Counted from the stretch's first letter, positions 1-6,393 are shown. The stretch is DNA of 7,127 nucleotides from JBDTMT01 sp033764095 (GCA_033764095.1 JANRJF010000331.1:1-7127); one strand, 5' to 3'. Notes: generated by a model not told the origin, from the sequence alone. Made by a program: numbers and translations.

Positions 1-322
1 CGCGCGCGCCGTCGCCGCCGCGGAAGCGATAGCCGCTGCGGCCGACCGTCTCGATGTAGCGCGGCGCGTCGGCCACGTCCTCCAGCGCTTCGCGCAGGGC
101 GCGCACCGCGACCTTGAGCACCGCGCGGGTGACGTGCGAGCCCTCCCAGACGCGCGCCAGCAGCTCGTCGCCCCCCACCACCTCGCCGGGCCGCGCCGCC
201 AGGTACGACAACACCGCCAGCGGGCGCGGCTGCAGGGGCACCACCTCCTCGCCCTTCCACAGGCACACGGCGTCCTGATCCAGCCGGTACGGACCGAAGC
301 GGATCGCGTTGCGTGCCGACAT
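1..322 (-). CDS. Winged-helix (OmpR/CadC-type) transcriptional regulator, N-terminal part, truncated by window edge
   Basis: The reverse strand encodes 107 residues from an ATG at 322-320 and stays open to the left edge, so the C-terminus lies outside the window. The visible protein begins MSARNAIRFGPYRLD and forms one Trans_reg_C winged-helix domain at roughly residues 6-101. Family hallmarks seen are LQPRPLAVLSYLAARPGEVV (helix 1 and turn), DELLARVW, the recognition-helix region VLKVAVRALREAL, and the wing ending in YIETVGRSGYRF. In this family the domain binds DNA. At the N-terminus of longer proteins it is often joined to an AAA/TPR ATPase or a membrane sensor; which partner occurs here cannot be seen. 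A GGGAGG lies only 1 nt before the ATG, which is too close for normal spacing, so an in-frame GTG at 331-329 is an alternative start. The gene is divergent from the four-PAS kinase gene. Domain identity is secure; start and full architecture are not. Confidence 0.85.
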   Translation of the reverse strand, partial: MSARNAIRFGPYRLDQDAVCLWKGEEVVPLQPRPLAVLSYLAARPGEVVGGDELLARVWEGSHVTRAVLKVAVRALREALEDVADAPRYIETVGRSGYRFRGGDGAR

Positions 323-480
323 GCCTCCCACAGATCGCAAACCGCGACGAATTCCAATCTGGGGCGCCGCCGCGCGGCGCCGCCCGGCGAGGGGCGGCGC
401 GCGGCGCCTGCCATGCCGATCGGTCGGCGCGGTCGAAAAGTCGATTGCCAGGCCGGCGCCGGGATGCTTACACGCGCGGC
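323..480. promoter_or_regulatory. Divergent intergenic region, expected promoters not resolved
   Basis: This 158-bp gap separates the leftward winged-helix gene from the rightward kinase gene, so promoters for both should lie here. Bases 329-361 are locally AT-richer than the rest. Bases 363-408 hold a strong GC-rich inverted repeat. For the kinase, a weak sigma-70-like guess is TTGCCA at 445-450 followed 17 bp later by TTACAC, which matches poorly at -10. No convincing -24/-12 element was found on either strand; a reverse-strand TGGCA at 413-409 has a correctly spaced GC but no TTGC context. Confidence 0.4.
363..408. repeat. GC-rich inverted repeat with a third repeat copy
   Basis: GGCGCCGC at 363-370 is followed after 3 nt by its exact reverse complement GCGGCGCC at 374-381, giving a perfect 8-bp stem with a 3-nt loop. 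A third copy, GCGGCGCC, lies at 401-408 and could pair with the first arm instead. It sits between two divergent genes, so it could be an operator, a leader hairpin or a by-product of extreme GC content. There is no T-run, so an intrinsic terminator is unlikely. Confidence 0.5.
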
Positions 481-2820
481 GTGGGCAGCAAACGGCACGA
501 GGCGTTGCCGCGCGTCACCCCCGAGCGCCCGGGCGCGCCCGTGGACGACGAGGTGGCGCGCCTGCGCGCCGCGCTGGCGACGGCGGAGCGCGAGCGCGAT
601 CGCTACCGCACCGCCGTCGAGCTGAGCAGCGACTACGCCTATTCGGTGCGCGTCGACGAGCACGGCGCCGAGCAGCTCGAATGGGGCGTCGGGGCCTTTC
701 AGCTGCTCACCGGCTTCAGCGCCGCCGAGCTGGCGGCGCGCGGCGGCTGGCTCAGCCTGGTCCATCCCGCCGATCGCGCCGCCGTCGCGGCGCACCGCCA
801 GCGCGTGCTCGCCGGCCGCGGCGACGTGATCGAGCTGCGCATCATCCGCCGCGACGGCGAGGAGCGCTGGGTGCGTAGTCACGACCGCCCGCACGTCGAC
901 CGGCGCAGCGGACGGGTGGTGCGGGTCGACGGGGCGACGCGCGACGTCACCGACCGCCGCCGCCTGGAGATCGCGCTGCGCGCCAGCGAGATCCAGTTCC
1001 GCACCCTGGCCGACACCACCAGCGCCGCGATCCTGCTGTACGACGAGCAGGACCGCGTCTTCTACGTCAATCCCGCCACCAGCCTGATCACCGGCTTCAG
1101 CCGCGAGGAGCTGCTCGCCAAGTCGCTCTGGGATCTCGTCCATCCCGAGTTCCACGACCGCATCCGCGCCCGGCGCGCCGCGCGCACGCAGGGCGAGGCG
1201 GTGGCGCCGCGCGCCACCATGCGCGTCGTCACGCGCGACGGCAGCGAGCGCTGGGTGGACTACAGCGCCGGCTTCGCCGAGATCGGCGGCCGCCAGATCG
1301 CCATCGGCACCGCCTGGGACGTCACCGCGCACGCCCGCAGCGAGGCGGCGATCCGCCGCGAGCGCGATTTCTCCGAGGCGATCCTCAGCAGCCTGCCGGG
1401 GGTCTTCTACCTCTACAACGACGACCTCGAGTTCCTGCGCTGGAACCGCAACTTCGAACAGGTGCTCGGCTACAGCGCCGACGAGATCCGCGCGCTCAGC
1501 CCGCTCGACCTGTTCACCGGGCCCGACCGGCTGCGGCTCGCCGAGCGCATCGCCGAGGTGTTCGCGCGCGGCGCCTCCGACGTCGAAGCCGAGTTCACCA
1601 CCCGCGACGGCCGCCGCGTCCCCTTCTATTTCACCGGCCAGACGCTGCGCCTCGACGGCCGCCTGTGCCTGATCGGCACCGGCATCGACATCACGCCGCG
1701 CAAACGCGCCGAAGCGGCGCTGCTGGAGACCCGCCGCCGCCTCGAGGAGGCGCAGCAGCGCGCCCGGCTGGGCAGCTGGGAGATCGACCCGGCGACGCGG
1801 CGCAGCGACTGGTCGGCGCAGATGTACGCGCTCTACGAACGCGATCCGGCGCTCGGCGAGCCCAGCTTCGAGGAGTTCTTCGACCTCACCCACCCGGACG
1901 ATCGGCAGCGCGTGCGCGACGCCTACCGCGGCTGCCTGGCGAGCGGCGCCACCACGACGATCGAGTTTCGCGCCCGCACCGCGCACGGCGAGGACCGCTG
2001 GCTGAGCGGCACCATCGACTGTGTGCGCGACGCGAGCGGCGCCGTCGTCCGCCTCGCCGGCACGGTGCTCGACATCACCGAGCGCAAGCGCGCCGCCGAC
2101 GAGCAGGAGCGGCTGCAGGCGGCGCTGCGCCGCAGCGAGGTGATGGCGGCGATGGGGGCGCTGGTCGGCGGCGTCGCGCACGAGGTGCGCAATCCGCTGT
2201 TCGGCATCAGCGCCACGCTCGACGCGATGCAGGCGCGCTTCGGCGAGCGCGCCGAGCTCGACCCCTACCTGGGCGTGCTGCGCGGCGAGATCGACCGGCT
2301 CGGCGAGCTGATGCGCGACCTGCTGGCCTACGGCAAACCCTACGCCACGACGCTGACCGCGGCGCCGCTGGCGCCGGTGATCGCGGCCGCGGTCGAGAGC
2401 TGTCGCGCGCTGGCGCGCGAGGCCGGCGTCGAGCTGGCGTGCGACGTGCCCGACGACCTGCCGGCGGTGCGCATGGACGTGGCGCGTCTGCGCCAGGTCT
2501 TCGAGAACCTGCTGCGCAACGCGCTGCAGCTGGCGCCGCGCCAGACCACCGTCGAGGTGAGCGTACGGCGCGCCGACCGGCCGCGCGGCGGCGGCCTGGT
2601 GTGCGTCGTCGCCGATCGCGGCCCCGGGTTCGCGGCGGAGGATCTCGAGCGCGTCTTCGATCCGTTCGTCAGCCGACGGCCGGGCGGCACCGGGCTCGGC
2701 CTGTCGATCGTGCAGCGCATCGTCGAGGAGCACGGCGGCACGGTGGCGGCCGCCAATCGCGCCGGCGGCGGCGCCGCGCTCACCGTGTGTCTGCCACTGG
2801 AGGGCGCATGCCAGCCATGA
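481..2820 (+). CDS. Soluble multi-PAS sensor histidine kinase (NtrB/AtoS-like), partner of the adjacent NtrC-type activator
   Basis: This is a 779-residue sensor kinase that should autophosphorylate on histidine and pass phosphate to the overlapping NtrC-family regulator. After a short coiled coil (about residues 22-42) there are four PAS domains at about 42-160, 173-286, 298-410 and 420-541, each ending in a D[VI]T linker (DVTDRR, DVTAHA, DITPRK, DITERK). HisKA follows with the H-box GGVAHEVRNP, phospho-acceptor His567. The HATPase domain has an N-box with Asn676 and Asn680, G1 box DRGPG (Asp712), F-box VFDPF and G2 box GGTGLGLS (about 735-742). No membrane segment or signal peptide is visible, so it should sense in the cytoplasm; the ligand or cofactor is unknown. 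No receiver domain is fused. The start is uncertain: the frame is open back to GTG 313, but that overlaps the divergent gene and crosses low-complexity Arg/Ala/Gly sequence. GTG 481 is the best choice, without a clear Shine-Dalgarno; TTG 445 and GTG 541 are alternatives. Confidence 0.9.
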   Translation: MGSKRHEALPRVTPERPGAPVDDEVARLRAALATAERERDRYRTAVELSSDYAYSVRVDEHGAEQLEWGVGAFQLLTGFSAAELAARGGWLSLVHPADRAAVAAHRQRVLAGRGDVIELRIIRRDGEERWVRSHDRPHVDRRSGRVVRVDGATRDVTDRRRLEIALRASEIQFRTLADTTSAAILLYDEQDRVFYVNPATSLITGFSREELLAKSLWDLVHPEFHDRIRARRAARTQGEAVAPRATMRVVTRDGSERWVDYSAGFAEIGGRQIAIGTAWDVTAHARSEAAIRRERDFSEAILSSLPGVFYLYNDDLEFLRWNRNFEQVLGYSADEIRALSPLDLFTGPDRLRLAERIAEVFARGASDVEAEFTTRDGRRVPFYFTGQTLRLDGRLCLIGTGIDITPRKRAEAALLETRRRLEEAQQRARLGSWEIDPATRRSDWSAQMYALYERDPALGEPSFEEFFDLTHPDDRQRVRDAYRGCLASGATTTIEFRARTAHGEDRWLSGTIDCVRDASGAVVRLAGTVLDITERKRAADEQERLQAALRRSEVMAAMGALVGGVAHEVRNPLFGISATLDAMQARFGERAELDPYLGVLRGEIDRLGELMRDLLAYGKPYATTLTAAPLAPVIAAAVESCRALAREAGVELACDVPDDLPAVRMDVARLRQVFENLLRNALQLAPRQTTVEVSVRRADRPRGGGLVCVVADRGPGFAAEDLERVFDPFVSRRPGGTGLGLSIVQRIVEEHGGTVAAANRAGGGAALTVCLPLEGACQP

Positions 2821-4184
2821 AGCTGCTGATTGTCGACGACGAGGCGGCGATCCGCTTCGGCGTGCGCGACTTCCTCGGGGCGCATGGCTTCGAGGTCGAG
2901 GAGGCGACCAGCTGCACGGAGGCGGTGGCGGCCTTCCGGCAGAATCTGCCCGACGTGGCGCTGGTCGACTTCCGCCTGCCCGACGGCACCGCGCTGGAGC
3001 TGCTGCCGCGGTTGAAGGAGATCGCCCCCGAAGTGCCGGTGGCGATCCTCACGGCGCACGGCTCGATCGACCTGGCGGTGCGCGCGATCAAAGAGGGCGC
3101 CGAGCAGTTCCTGACCAAGCCGGTGGAGCTGCCGGCGCTGCTGGTGATCCTGCGGCGCCTGCTCGAGCACCAGCGCGTTCGCCAGTGCAATCTCGCCGGG
3201 CAGGCGCGCCAGACGCGGGCGGCCGTCGATCCGTTCCTCGGCGCCCATCCGACCATGCGCCAGCTGGCCGAGGACGCGCGCCGCGTCGCGGCGACCGACC
3301 GGCCGGTGCTCATCCAGGGCGAGACCGGCAGCGGCAAGGGCGTGCTGGCCAACTGGCTGCACCGCAACGGGCCGCGCGCCGACGAGGCGTTCGTCGACCT
3401 CAACTGCGCCGGCCTCGGCCGCGAATTGCTGGAGTCGGAGCTGTTCGGCCACGAGAAGGGCGCCTTCACGGGTGCCCAGACCAGCAAGCCGGGGCTGCTC
3501 GAGGTGGCGCATCGCGGCAGCGTCTTCCTCGACGAGGTCGGCGACATGGACCCGCTGGTGCAACCCAAGCTGCTCAAGGTGCTGGAGGACCACCGCTTCC
3601 GCCGCCTCGGCAGCGTCACCGATCGGCGCGTCGACATCCGCCTGATCAGCGCGACGCACCAGGACCTCGCCCGCTTCGTCCAGGAACAGCGCTTCCGCAG
3701 CGATCTGTTCTTCCGCATCAGCACGCTGCCGCTGCGGGTGCCGCCGCTGCGCGCGCGGCGCGAGGACATCCCGCTGCTGGCGGCGCATCTGCTGGAGAGC
3801 ATCGGGGTCGAGGTCGGCCGCATCGGCCTGCGGCTCGCCGCCGACGCGCAGCAGGCGCTGCAGGCATATGACTGGCCGGGTAACGTGCGCGAGCTGCGCA
3901 ACGTACTGGAGCGCGCCGCGCTGCTCAGCGAGGGCGAGAGCATCGATCGCCGCGCCCTGCACTTCGATGCGGCGCCGAGCCCCGCCGCCCGCAGTACCGC
4001 GCTGACCCTCGACGAGGTCGAGCGCCAGCACATCGAGGCGGTGCTCGGCGAGGAGGACGGCAACGTGCCGCGCGCCGCGCTCCGCCTGGGCATTCCCAAG
4101 AGCACCCTGTACCAGCGCATCAAGAAATACGCCCTGAGCTTCCCCGCCGCGAAGAAGGGCGGTCACGGAGAGTTGTCCGGCTGA
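2808..4184 (+). CDS. NtrC-family sigma-54-dependent response regulator
   Basis: This 458-residue bacterial enhancer-binding protein has the classic three parts. The receiver (about residues 4-120) has acidic pocket Asp10/Asp11, phospho-acceptor Asp54 in ALVDFRLP, Thr82 and Lys104 in TKP. The AAA+ sigma-54 domain (about 140-375) has Walker A GETGSGKG (171-178), an intact GAFTGA loop (218-223) that contacts sigma-54, Walker B VFLDE (Asp242, Glu243), the arginine stretch FRSDLFFR (296-303) and sensor II WPGNVREL from Trp356. A Fis-type HTH occupies about 399-441, ending in STLYQRIKKY. All catalytic residues expected for an active activator are present. It overlaps the kinase gene, so the two should be translationally coupled. 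The ATG at 2808 is preceded by GGAGG (2799-2803) at a short 4-nt spacing. ATG 2817, which forms an ATGA overlap with the kinase stop and gives the usual MKLLIVDDE start, is almost as good and shortens residue numbers by 3. Its likely target is the sigma-54 promoter just downstream. Confidence 0.95.
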   Translation: MPAMKLLIVDDEAAIRFGVRDFLGAHGFEVEEATSCTEAVAAFRQNLPDVALVDFRLPDGTALELLPRLKEIAPEVPVAILTAHGSIDLAVRAIKEGAEQFLTKPVELPALLVILRRLLEHQRVRQCNLAGQARQTRAAVDPFLGAHPTMRQLAEDARRVAATDRPVLIQGETGSGKGVLANWLHRNGPRADEAFVDLNCAGLGRELLESELFGHEKGAFTGAQTSKPGLLEVAHRGSVFLDEVGDMDPLVQPKLLKVLEDHRFRRLGSVTDRRVDIRLISATHQDLARFVQEQRFRSDLFFRISTLPLRVPPLRARREDIPLLAAHLLESIGVEVGRIGLRLAADAQQALQAYDWPGNVRELRNVLERAALLSEGESIDRRALHFDAAPSPAARSTALTLDEVERQHIEAVLGEEDGNVPRAALRLGIPKSTLYQRIKKYALSFPAAKKGGHGELSG

Positions 4185-4192
4185 CCGCGCCC

Positions 4193-4224
4193 GTCTGAAT
4201 CTCAGACGCCAGTCTGGAATCTGG
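4193..4224. promoter_or_regulatory. Cluster of GTCTG/CAGAC inverted and direct repeats, candidate enhancer (UAS) for the NtrC-type activator
   Basis: A perfect palindrome, GTCTGA-ATC-TCAGAC, spans 4193-4207. Its right arm CAGAC (4203-4207) also pairs with GTCTG at 4212-4216 across a 4-nt gap. The left part is repeated directly: GTCTGAATCT (4193) and GTCTGGAATCT (4212), start to start 19 bp, about two helical turns. The cluster lies between the activator stop and a sigma-54 promoter, with centres about 106 and 86 bp upstream of the predicted +1. That position and tandem arrangement are typical of NtrC-family enhancer sites. A weak terminator for the upstream operon is the alternative, but no T-run follows. 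The repeat is seen directly; the binding role is inferred. Confidence 0.6.
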
Positions 4225-4279
4225 ATCGACCAGGCCTTCGCGGCGGTCCCGGCGCCCGGCCTTTCGCCCTCGGCAGGGC

Positions 4280-4295
4280 TGGCACGCCGCCTGCG
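4280..4295 (+). promoter_or_regulatory. Sigma-54 (-24/-12) promoter of the second kinase operon
   Basis: TGGCACG (4280-4286), a 4-bp spacer and CTGCG (4291-4295) match the TGGCACG-N4-TTGCW consensus at 10 of 12 positions. The invariant GG (4281-4282) and GC (4293-4294) have the right 10-bp spacing. This predicts +1 near 4306, 16 nt before the ATG at 4322, leaving just enough leader for the GAGGG ribosome site at 4312-4316. An NtrC-family activator is encoded directly upstream, and repeated half-sites lie at the expected enhancer distance. Confidence 0.75.
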
Positions 4296-4321
4296 ATGAC
4301 CCAGCCGCAGCGAGGGCGAAC

Positions 4322-5503
4322 ATGTTCCAGGGCAGCGTCACCGAGATGTTCAGTCAACCGGCCGCACAGAGCAGCAGCGAACGGCTGCCGCACCGCGCGG
4401 CGTTCAGCGCCGCGCGCCGTGCCGCGGCGCGGCGCGACCGCGCGCTGCTCGACGAGCTGGTCGAGCTGTGGCTCGTCGGCGCGGACGGCGAGCTGGTCCA
4501 CGCCAGCCCGGCGGCCATGCAGCGCTTCGCCAACGGTCTGCCGAGACGGGCGCCGCGCGCCGCCGTGGAGCTGATCCATGCCGATGAGCGGGCCGACTGG
4601 AGCACGCTGATCGCCGAGGTGCTCTACCGGCCCGGCACCGTCAGGGTGGCACGCTTCCGCCAGCCCGGGCGCGACGGCGTCTGGCGCTATGCCGACGCGC
4701 GGCTGCGCAATCGCCTCGACCATCCGGAGATCGCCGCGCTGGTGGTCGAATGGCGCAGCCCCGACGACGTGTGGACGGAGGTGCGCCGCGAGCCGGCCGC
4801 GCCGACGCCCGGCGCGGCCGAGTCCGACCTCGTGCACCGCGAGATGGAGGCGTTCTGTCATTCCCTCACCCACGAGCTGCGCGCCCCGCTGCGCGCCATC
4901 GAGGGCTTCTCGCGCGCGCTGCTCGACGACCATGGCGACCACCTCGACGCGCCGGTGCGCGGTTGCGCGGAGCGCATCCACACCGGCGCCCGGCGCATGC
5001 AGGAACTGCTCGAGGGCCTGCTGGAGCTGGCCGGGGTGACGCGGGCGCCGATGACCCGCCGGCCGGTCGACCTCAGCGCGATGGCGCAGGCGATTGTCGC
5101 CGAACTGCGTGAACGGGCGCCGGAGCGCCAGGTGGAGGTGGCGATCGAAGCCGACCTGCGCGCCGAGGCCGACCCCCGCCTGCTGCATCTCGCCCTGCAG
5201 AACCTGATCGGCAACGCCTGGAAGTACACCAGCCGGCACAGCTCGGCGCGCATCGAGATCGGCGCGCTGCGCGACCACGGCGCGCCCGTGTACTTCGTGC
5301 GCGACGACGGCGCCGGCTTCACCGGGACGGACGCGCAGCGCCTGTTCGGCACGTTTCAGCGCGCCCATCGGCGCGAGGAGTTCGACGGCACCGGCATCGG
5401 CCTGGCCACCGTGCAGCGCATCATCACGCGCCATGGCGGACGGGTGTGGGCGAGCGGTGCGGTCGAACGCGGTGCCACCTTCTACTTCACCCTCGAGGCC
5501 TGA
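4322..5503 (+). CDS. Single-PAS soluble sensor histidine kinase
   Basis: This is a 393-residue kinase. After a charged, Ala/Arg-rich N-terminus it has one divergent PAS-like domain at about residues 43-155 (LIHADERADW, FRQPGRDGVWRYADARLRN, and an ending RLDHPEIAALVVEWRSPDD in place of the usual DITE). HisKA has the H-box LTHELRAPLRAIEGF with phospho-acceptor His184, the form common in phytochrome-type and Cph1-like kinases. The HATPase domain has N-box Asn294/Asn298, G1 DDGAGF (Asp329) and G2 DGTGIGLATV (355-364). No membrane segment is visible, so it is probably cytoplasmic. The ATG at 4322 has GAGGG 5 nt upstream, which decides the start over ATG 4349. It is the first gene after the sigma-54 promoter and is followed 18 bp later by a stand-alone receiver, its likely partner. 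Signal sensed is unknown. Confidence 0.92.
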   Translation: MFQGSVTEMFSQPAAQSSSERLPHRAAFSAARRAAARRDRALLDELVELWLVGADGELVHASPAAMQRFANGLPRRAPRAAVELIHADERADWSTLIAEVLYRPGTVRVARFRQPGRDGVWRYADARLRNRLDHPEIAALVVEWRSPDDVWTEVRREPAAPTPGAAESDLVHREMEAFCHSLTHELRAPLRAIEGFSRALLDDHGDHLDAPVRGCAERIHTGARRMQELLEGLLELAGVTRAPMTRRPVDLSAMAQAIVAELRERAPERQVEVAIEADLRAEADPRLLHLALQNLIGNAWKYTSRHSSARIEIGALRDHGAPVYFVRDDGAGFTGTDAQRLFGTFQRAHRREEFDGTGIGLATVQRIITRHGGRVWASGAVERGATFYFTLEA

Positions 5504-5521
5504 GCTCGAGCCGAGGTTGCC

Positions 5522-5896
5522 ATGATGTCCACCCGTCTCCTGCTGGTCGACGACGAAGCCGCGATCCGGTTCGCCGTCGCCGACTACTTCGAACAGAACG
5601 GCTTCCACGTCGACGCCGCCGCCGATCGCGAGTCGGCGCAGCGCCTGCTCGGTGTCTCCGACTACGACGTAGCGATCGTCGATCTGCGCCTCACCGGCGC
5701 CGAATGCCGCGAGGGCCTCAACCTGGTCCGCCACATCCGCGCCAACGCGACGCGCACGCCGGTGGTATTGCTGACCGGCAGTGATTCGGCCGAGTTGCTC
5801 GCCGCCGCCGAGGACTGTGGTGTCGCCGCGGTGCTGTTCAAGTCGACCAGCCTGGCGCGCGTCGGTGCCGTCGTCGCCGGGCTGCTGCGCCGCTGA
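5522..5896 (+). CDS. Single-domain (CheY-like) response regulator
   Basis: This 124-residue protein is only a receiver domain, with no DNA-binding or enzymatic output. Key residues present are Asp10/Asp11 (LLLVDDEAAIRF), phospho-acceptor Asp54 (AIVDLRLTG), Thr85 (VVLLTGSD) and Lys107. The residue after Lys107 is Ser (FKST), where most receivers have Pro. GAGG at 5513-5516 is 5 nt from ATG 5522 and 8 nt from ATG 5525; either Met could start translation. It lies 18 bp after the kinase gene and should share its transcript and sigma-54 promoter. It could act as a diffusible output, a relay intermediate or a phosphate sink; the sequence does not choose. Its first helix shares the stretch VDDEAAIRF with the NtrC-type regulator upstream. 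Confidence 0.92.
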   Translation: MMSTRLLLVDDEAAIRFAVADYFEQNGFHVDAAADRESAQRLLGVSDYDVAIVDLRLTGAECREGLNLVRHIRANATRTPVVLLTGSDSAELLAAAEDCGVAAVLFKSTSLARVGAVVAGLLRR

Positions 5897-5899
5897 TCG

Positions 5900-5913
5900 C
5901 CCGCCGGCGCGGG
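5900..5913. terminator. Small GC hairpin between convergent genes, possible weak bidirectional terminator
   Basis: CCCGC (5900-5904) and GCGGG (5909-5913) form a perfect 5-bp stem with a 4-nt loop in the 32-bp gap between the receiver stop and the end of the convergent split-barrel gene. There is no T-run on either strand, so it does not look like a classical intrinsic terminator. Only the position supports the call. Confidence 0.25.
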
Positions 5914-5928
5914 GTCGGCGCGGCGCGC

Positions 5929-6393
5929 TCAGTACGTGCCGCCGAGCTTGCGGTGGTCCCAACTGGCGATGCGCTCCGGGCGGACGATCACCACGGTGCG
6001 CTTGCGCGCCATCATCTTGGCCGCGTCGGCGCGCATCTCCGGCGGCACCTCCGGGTTGTTCTTGGCGACGATCGCCTCGGCGTAGCGCTCCACCTGGGCG
6101 GGCTCGTCGACCAGCTCGGCGCGGCCGTTGATCGACACGCCGCGCAGCTGGTCGTAGCTGTCGCCGTCCTCGACCAGCACCGCGATGCGCGGGTCGCGCC
6201 GCAGGTTGACGATCTTCTGCGACTTGGTGAAGGTCTCGAAGACGATCGCGCCGTCGACGATCGCGAACCACAGGGTGGTCAGTTGCACCGAGCCGTCCTT
6301 GTTGATGGTCGCCACCTGCAGGTTCTTCTGCGCACCGATCAGGTCCCAGATCTCGGCCTCGCTCATGCGGATTGCGTCGCGTCGTTTCGGCAT
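5929..6393 (-). CDS. Pyridoxamine 5'-phosphate oxidase-like split-barrel (PPOX) family protein
   Basis: This 154-residue protein resembles the PPOX / F420-dependent oxidoreductase class of small beta-barrel enzymes, which bind FMN or F420 at a dimer interface. Recognisable pieces are MSEAEIWDLI (10-19), strand LQVATINKDGSVQLTTLWFAI with a Trp/Phe pair (25-45), FTKSQKIVNLRRDPRIAVLV (55-74), the barrel strand LRGVSINGRAELV and a C-terminal SWDHRKLGGTY. The length is normal for the family. Sequence alone cannot settle FMN against F420 or name the substrate; true pyridoxamine-phosphate oxidase (pdxH) is longer and is not meant. ATG 6393 is chosen; a TTG at 6429 would extend it by 12 residues, and ATG 6366 would start at MSEAEIW, as many relatives do. 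None has a clear Shine-Dalgarno. The gene converges on the receiver gene with 32 bp between them, and is not obviously part of the signalling cassette. Confidence 0.85.
   Translation of the reverse strand: MPKRRDAIRMSEAEIWDLIGAQKNLQVATINKDGSVQLTTLWFAIVDGAIVFETFTKSQKIVNLRRDPRIAVLVEDGDSYDQLRGVSINGRAELVDEPAQVERYAEAIVAKNNPEVPPEMRADAAKMMARKRTVVIVRPERIASWDHRKLGGTY

Noticed and set aside
409..413. Reverse-strand TGGCA as a possible -24 element for the winged-helix gene
   Set aside because: The spacing to a GC dinucleotide is right, but the -12 context is GCGCG, not TTGC, and such matches are frequent in GC-rich DNA.
134..878. Two overlapping forward frames around the divergent gap and the first PAS domain
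   Set aside because: They cover the reverse-strand winged-helix gene and the kinase in other frames, with no domain and no ribosome site.
1665..2807. Apparent N-terminal extension of the NtrC-type regulator
   Set aside because: The frame is open upstream only because of GC bias. It overlaps the four-PAS kinase in a different frame and encodes Arg/Ala-rich sequence. The regulator's receiver domain begins at 2808/2817.
2340..4166. 608-codon reverse-strand open frame opposite the kinase end and the NtrC-type gene
   Set aside because: It lies antisense to a gene with all NtrC-family motifs. Its translation is low-complexity Arg/Ala/Gln with no recognisable domain. Long antisense frames are expected at this GC content.
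4193..4207. Palindrome after the NtrC-type gene as an intrinsic terminator
   Set aside because: The stem is only 6 bp, is not GC-rich and is not followed by a T-run. Its place relative to the sigma-54 promoter suits a binding site better.
4202..6271. 689-codon reverse-strand open frame across the second kinase and receiver
   Set aside because: It is antisense to two clear signalling genes and overlaps the PPOX-family gene in another frame. The product is Arg/Gly/Ala-rich without family motifs.
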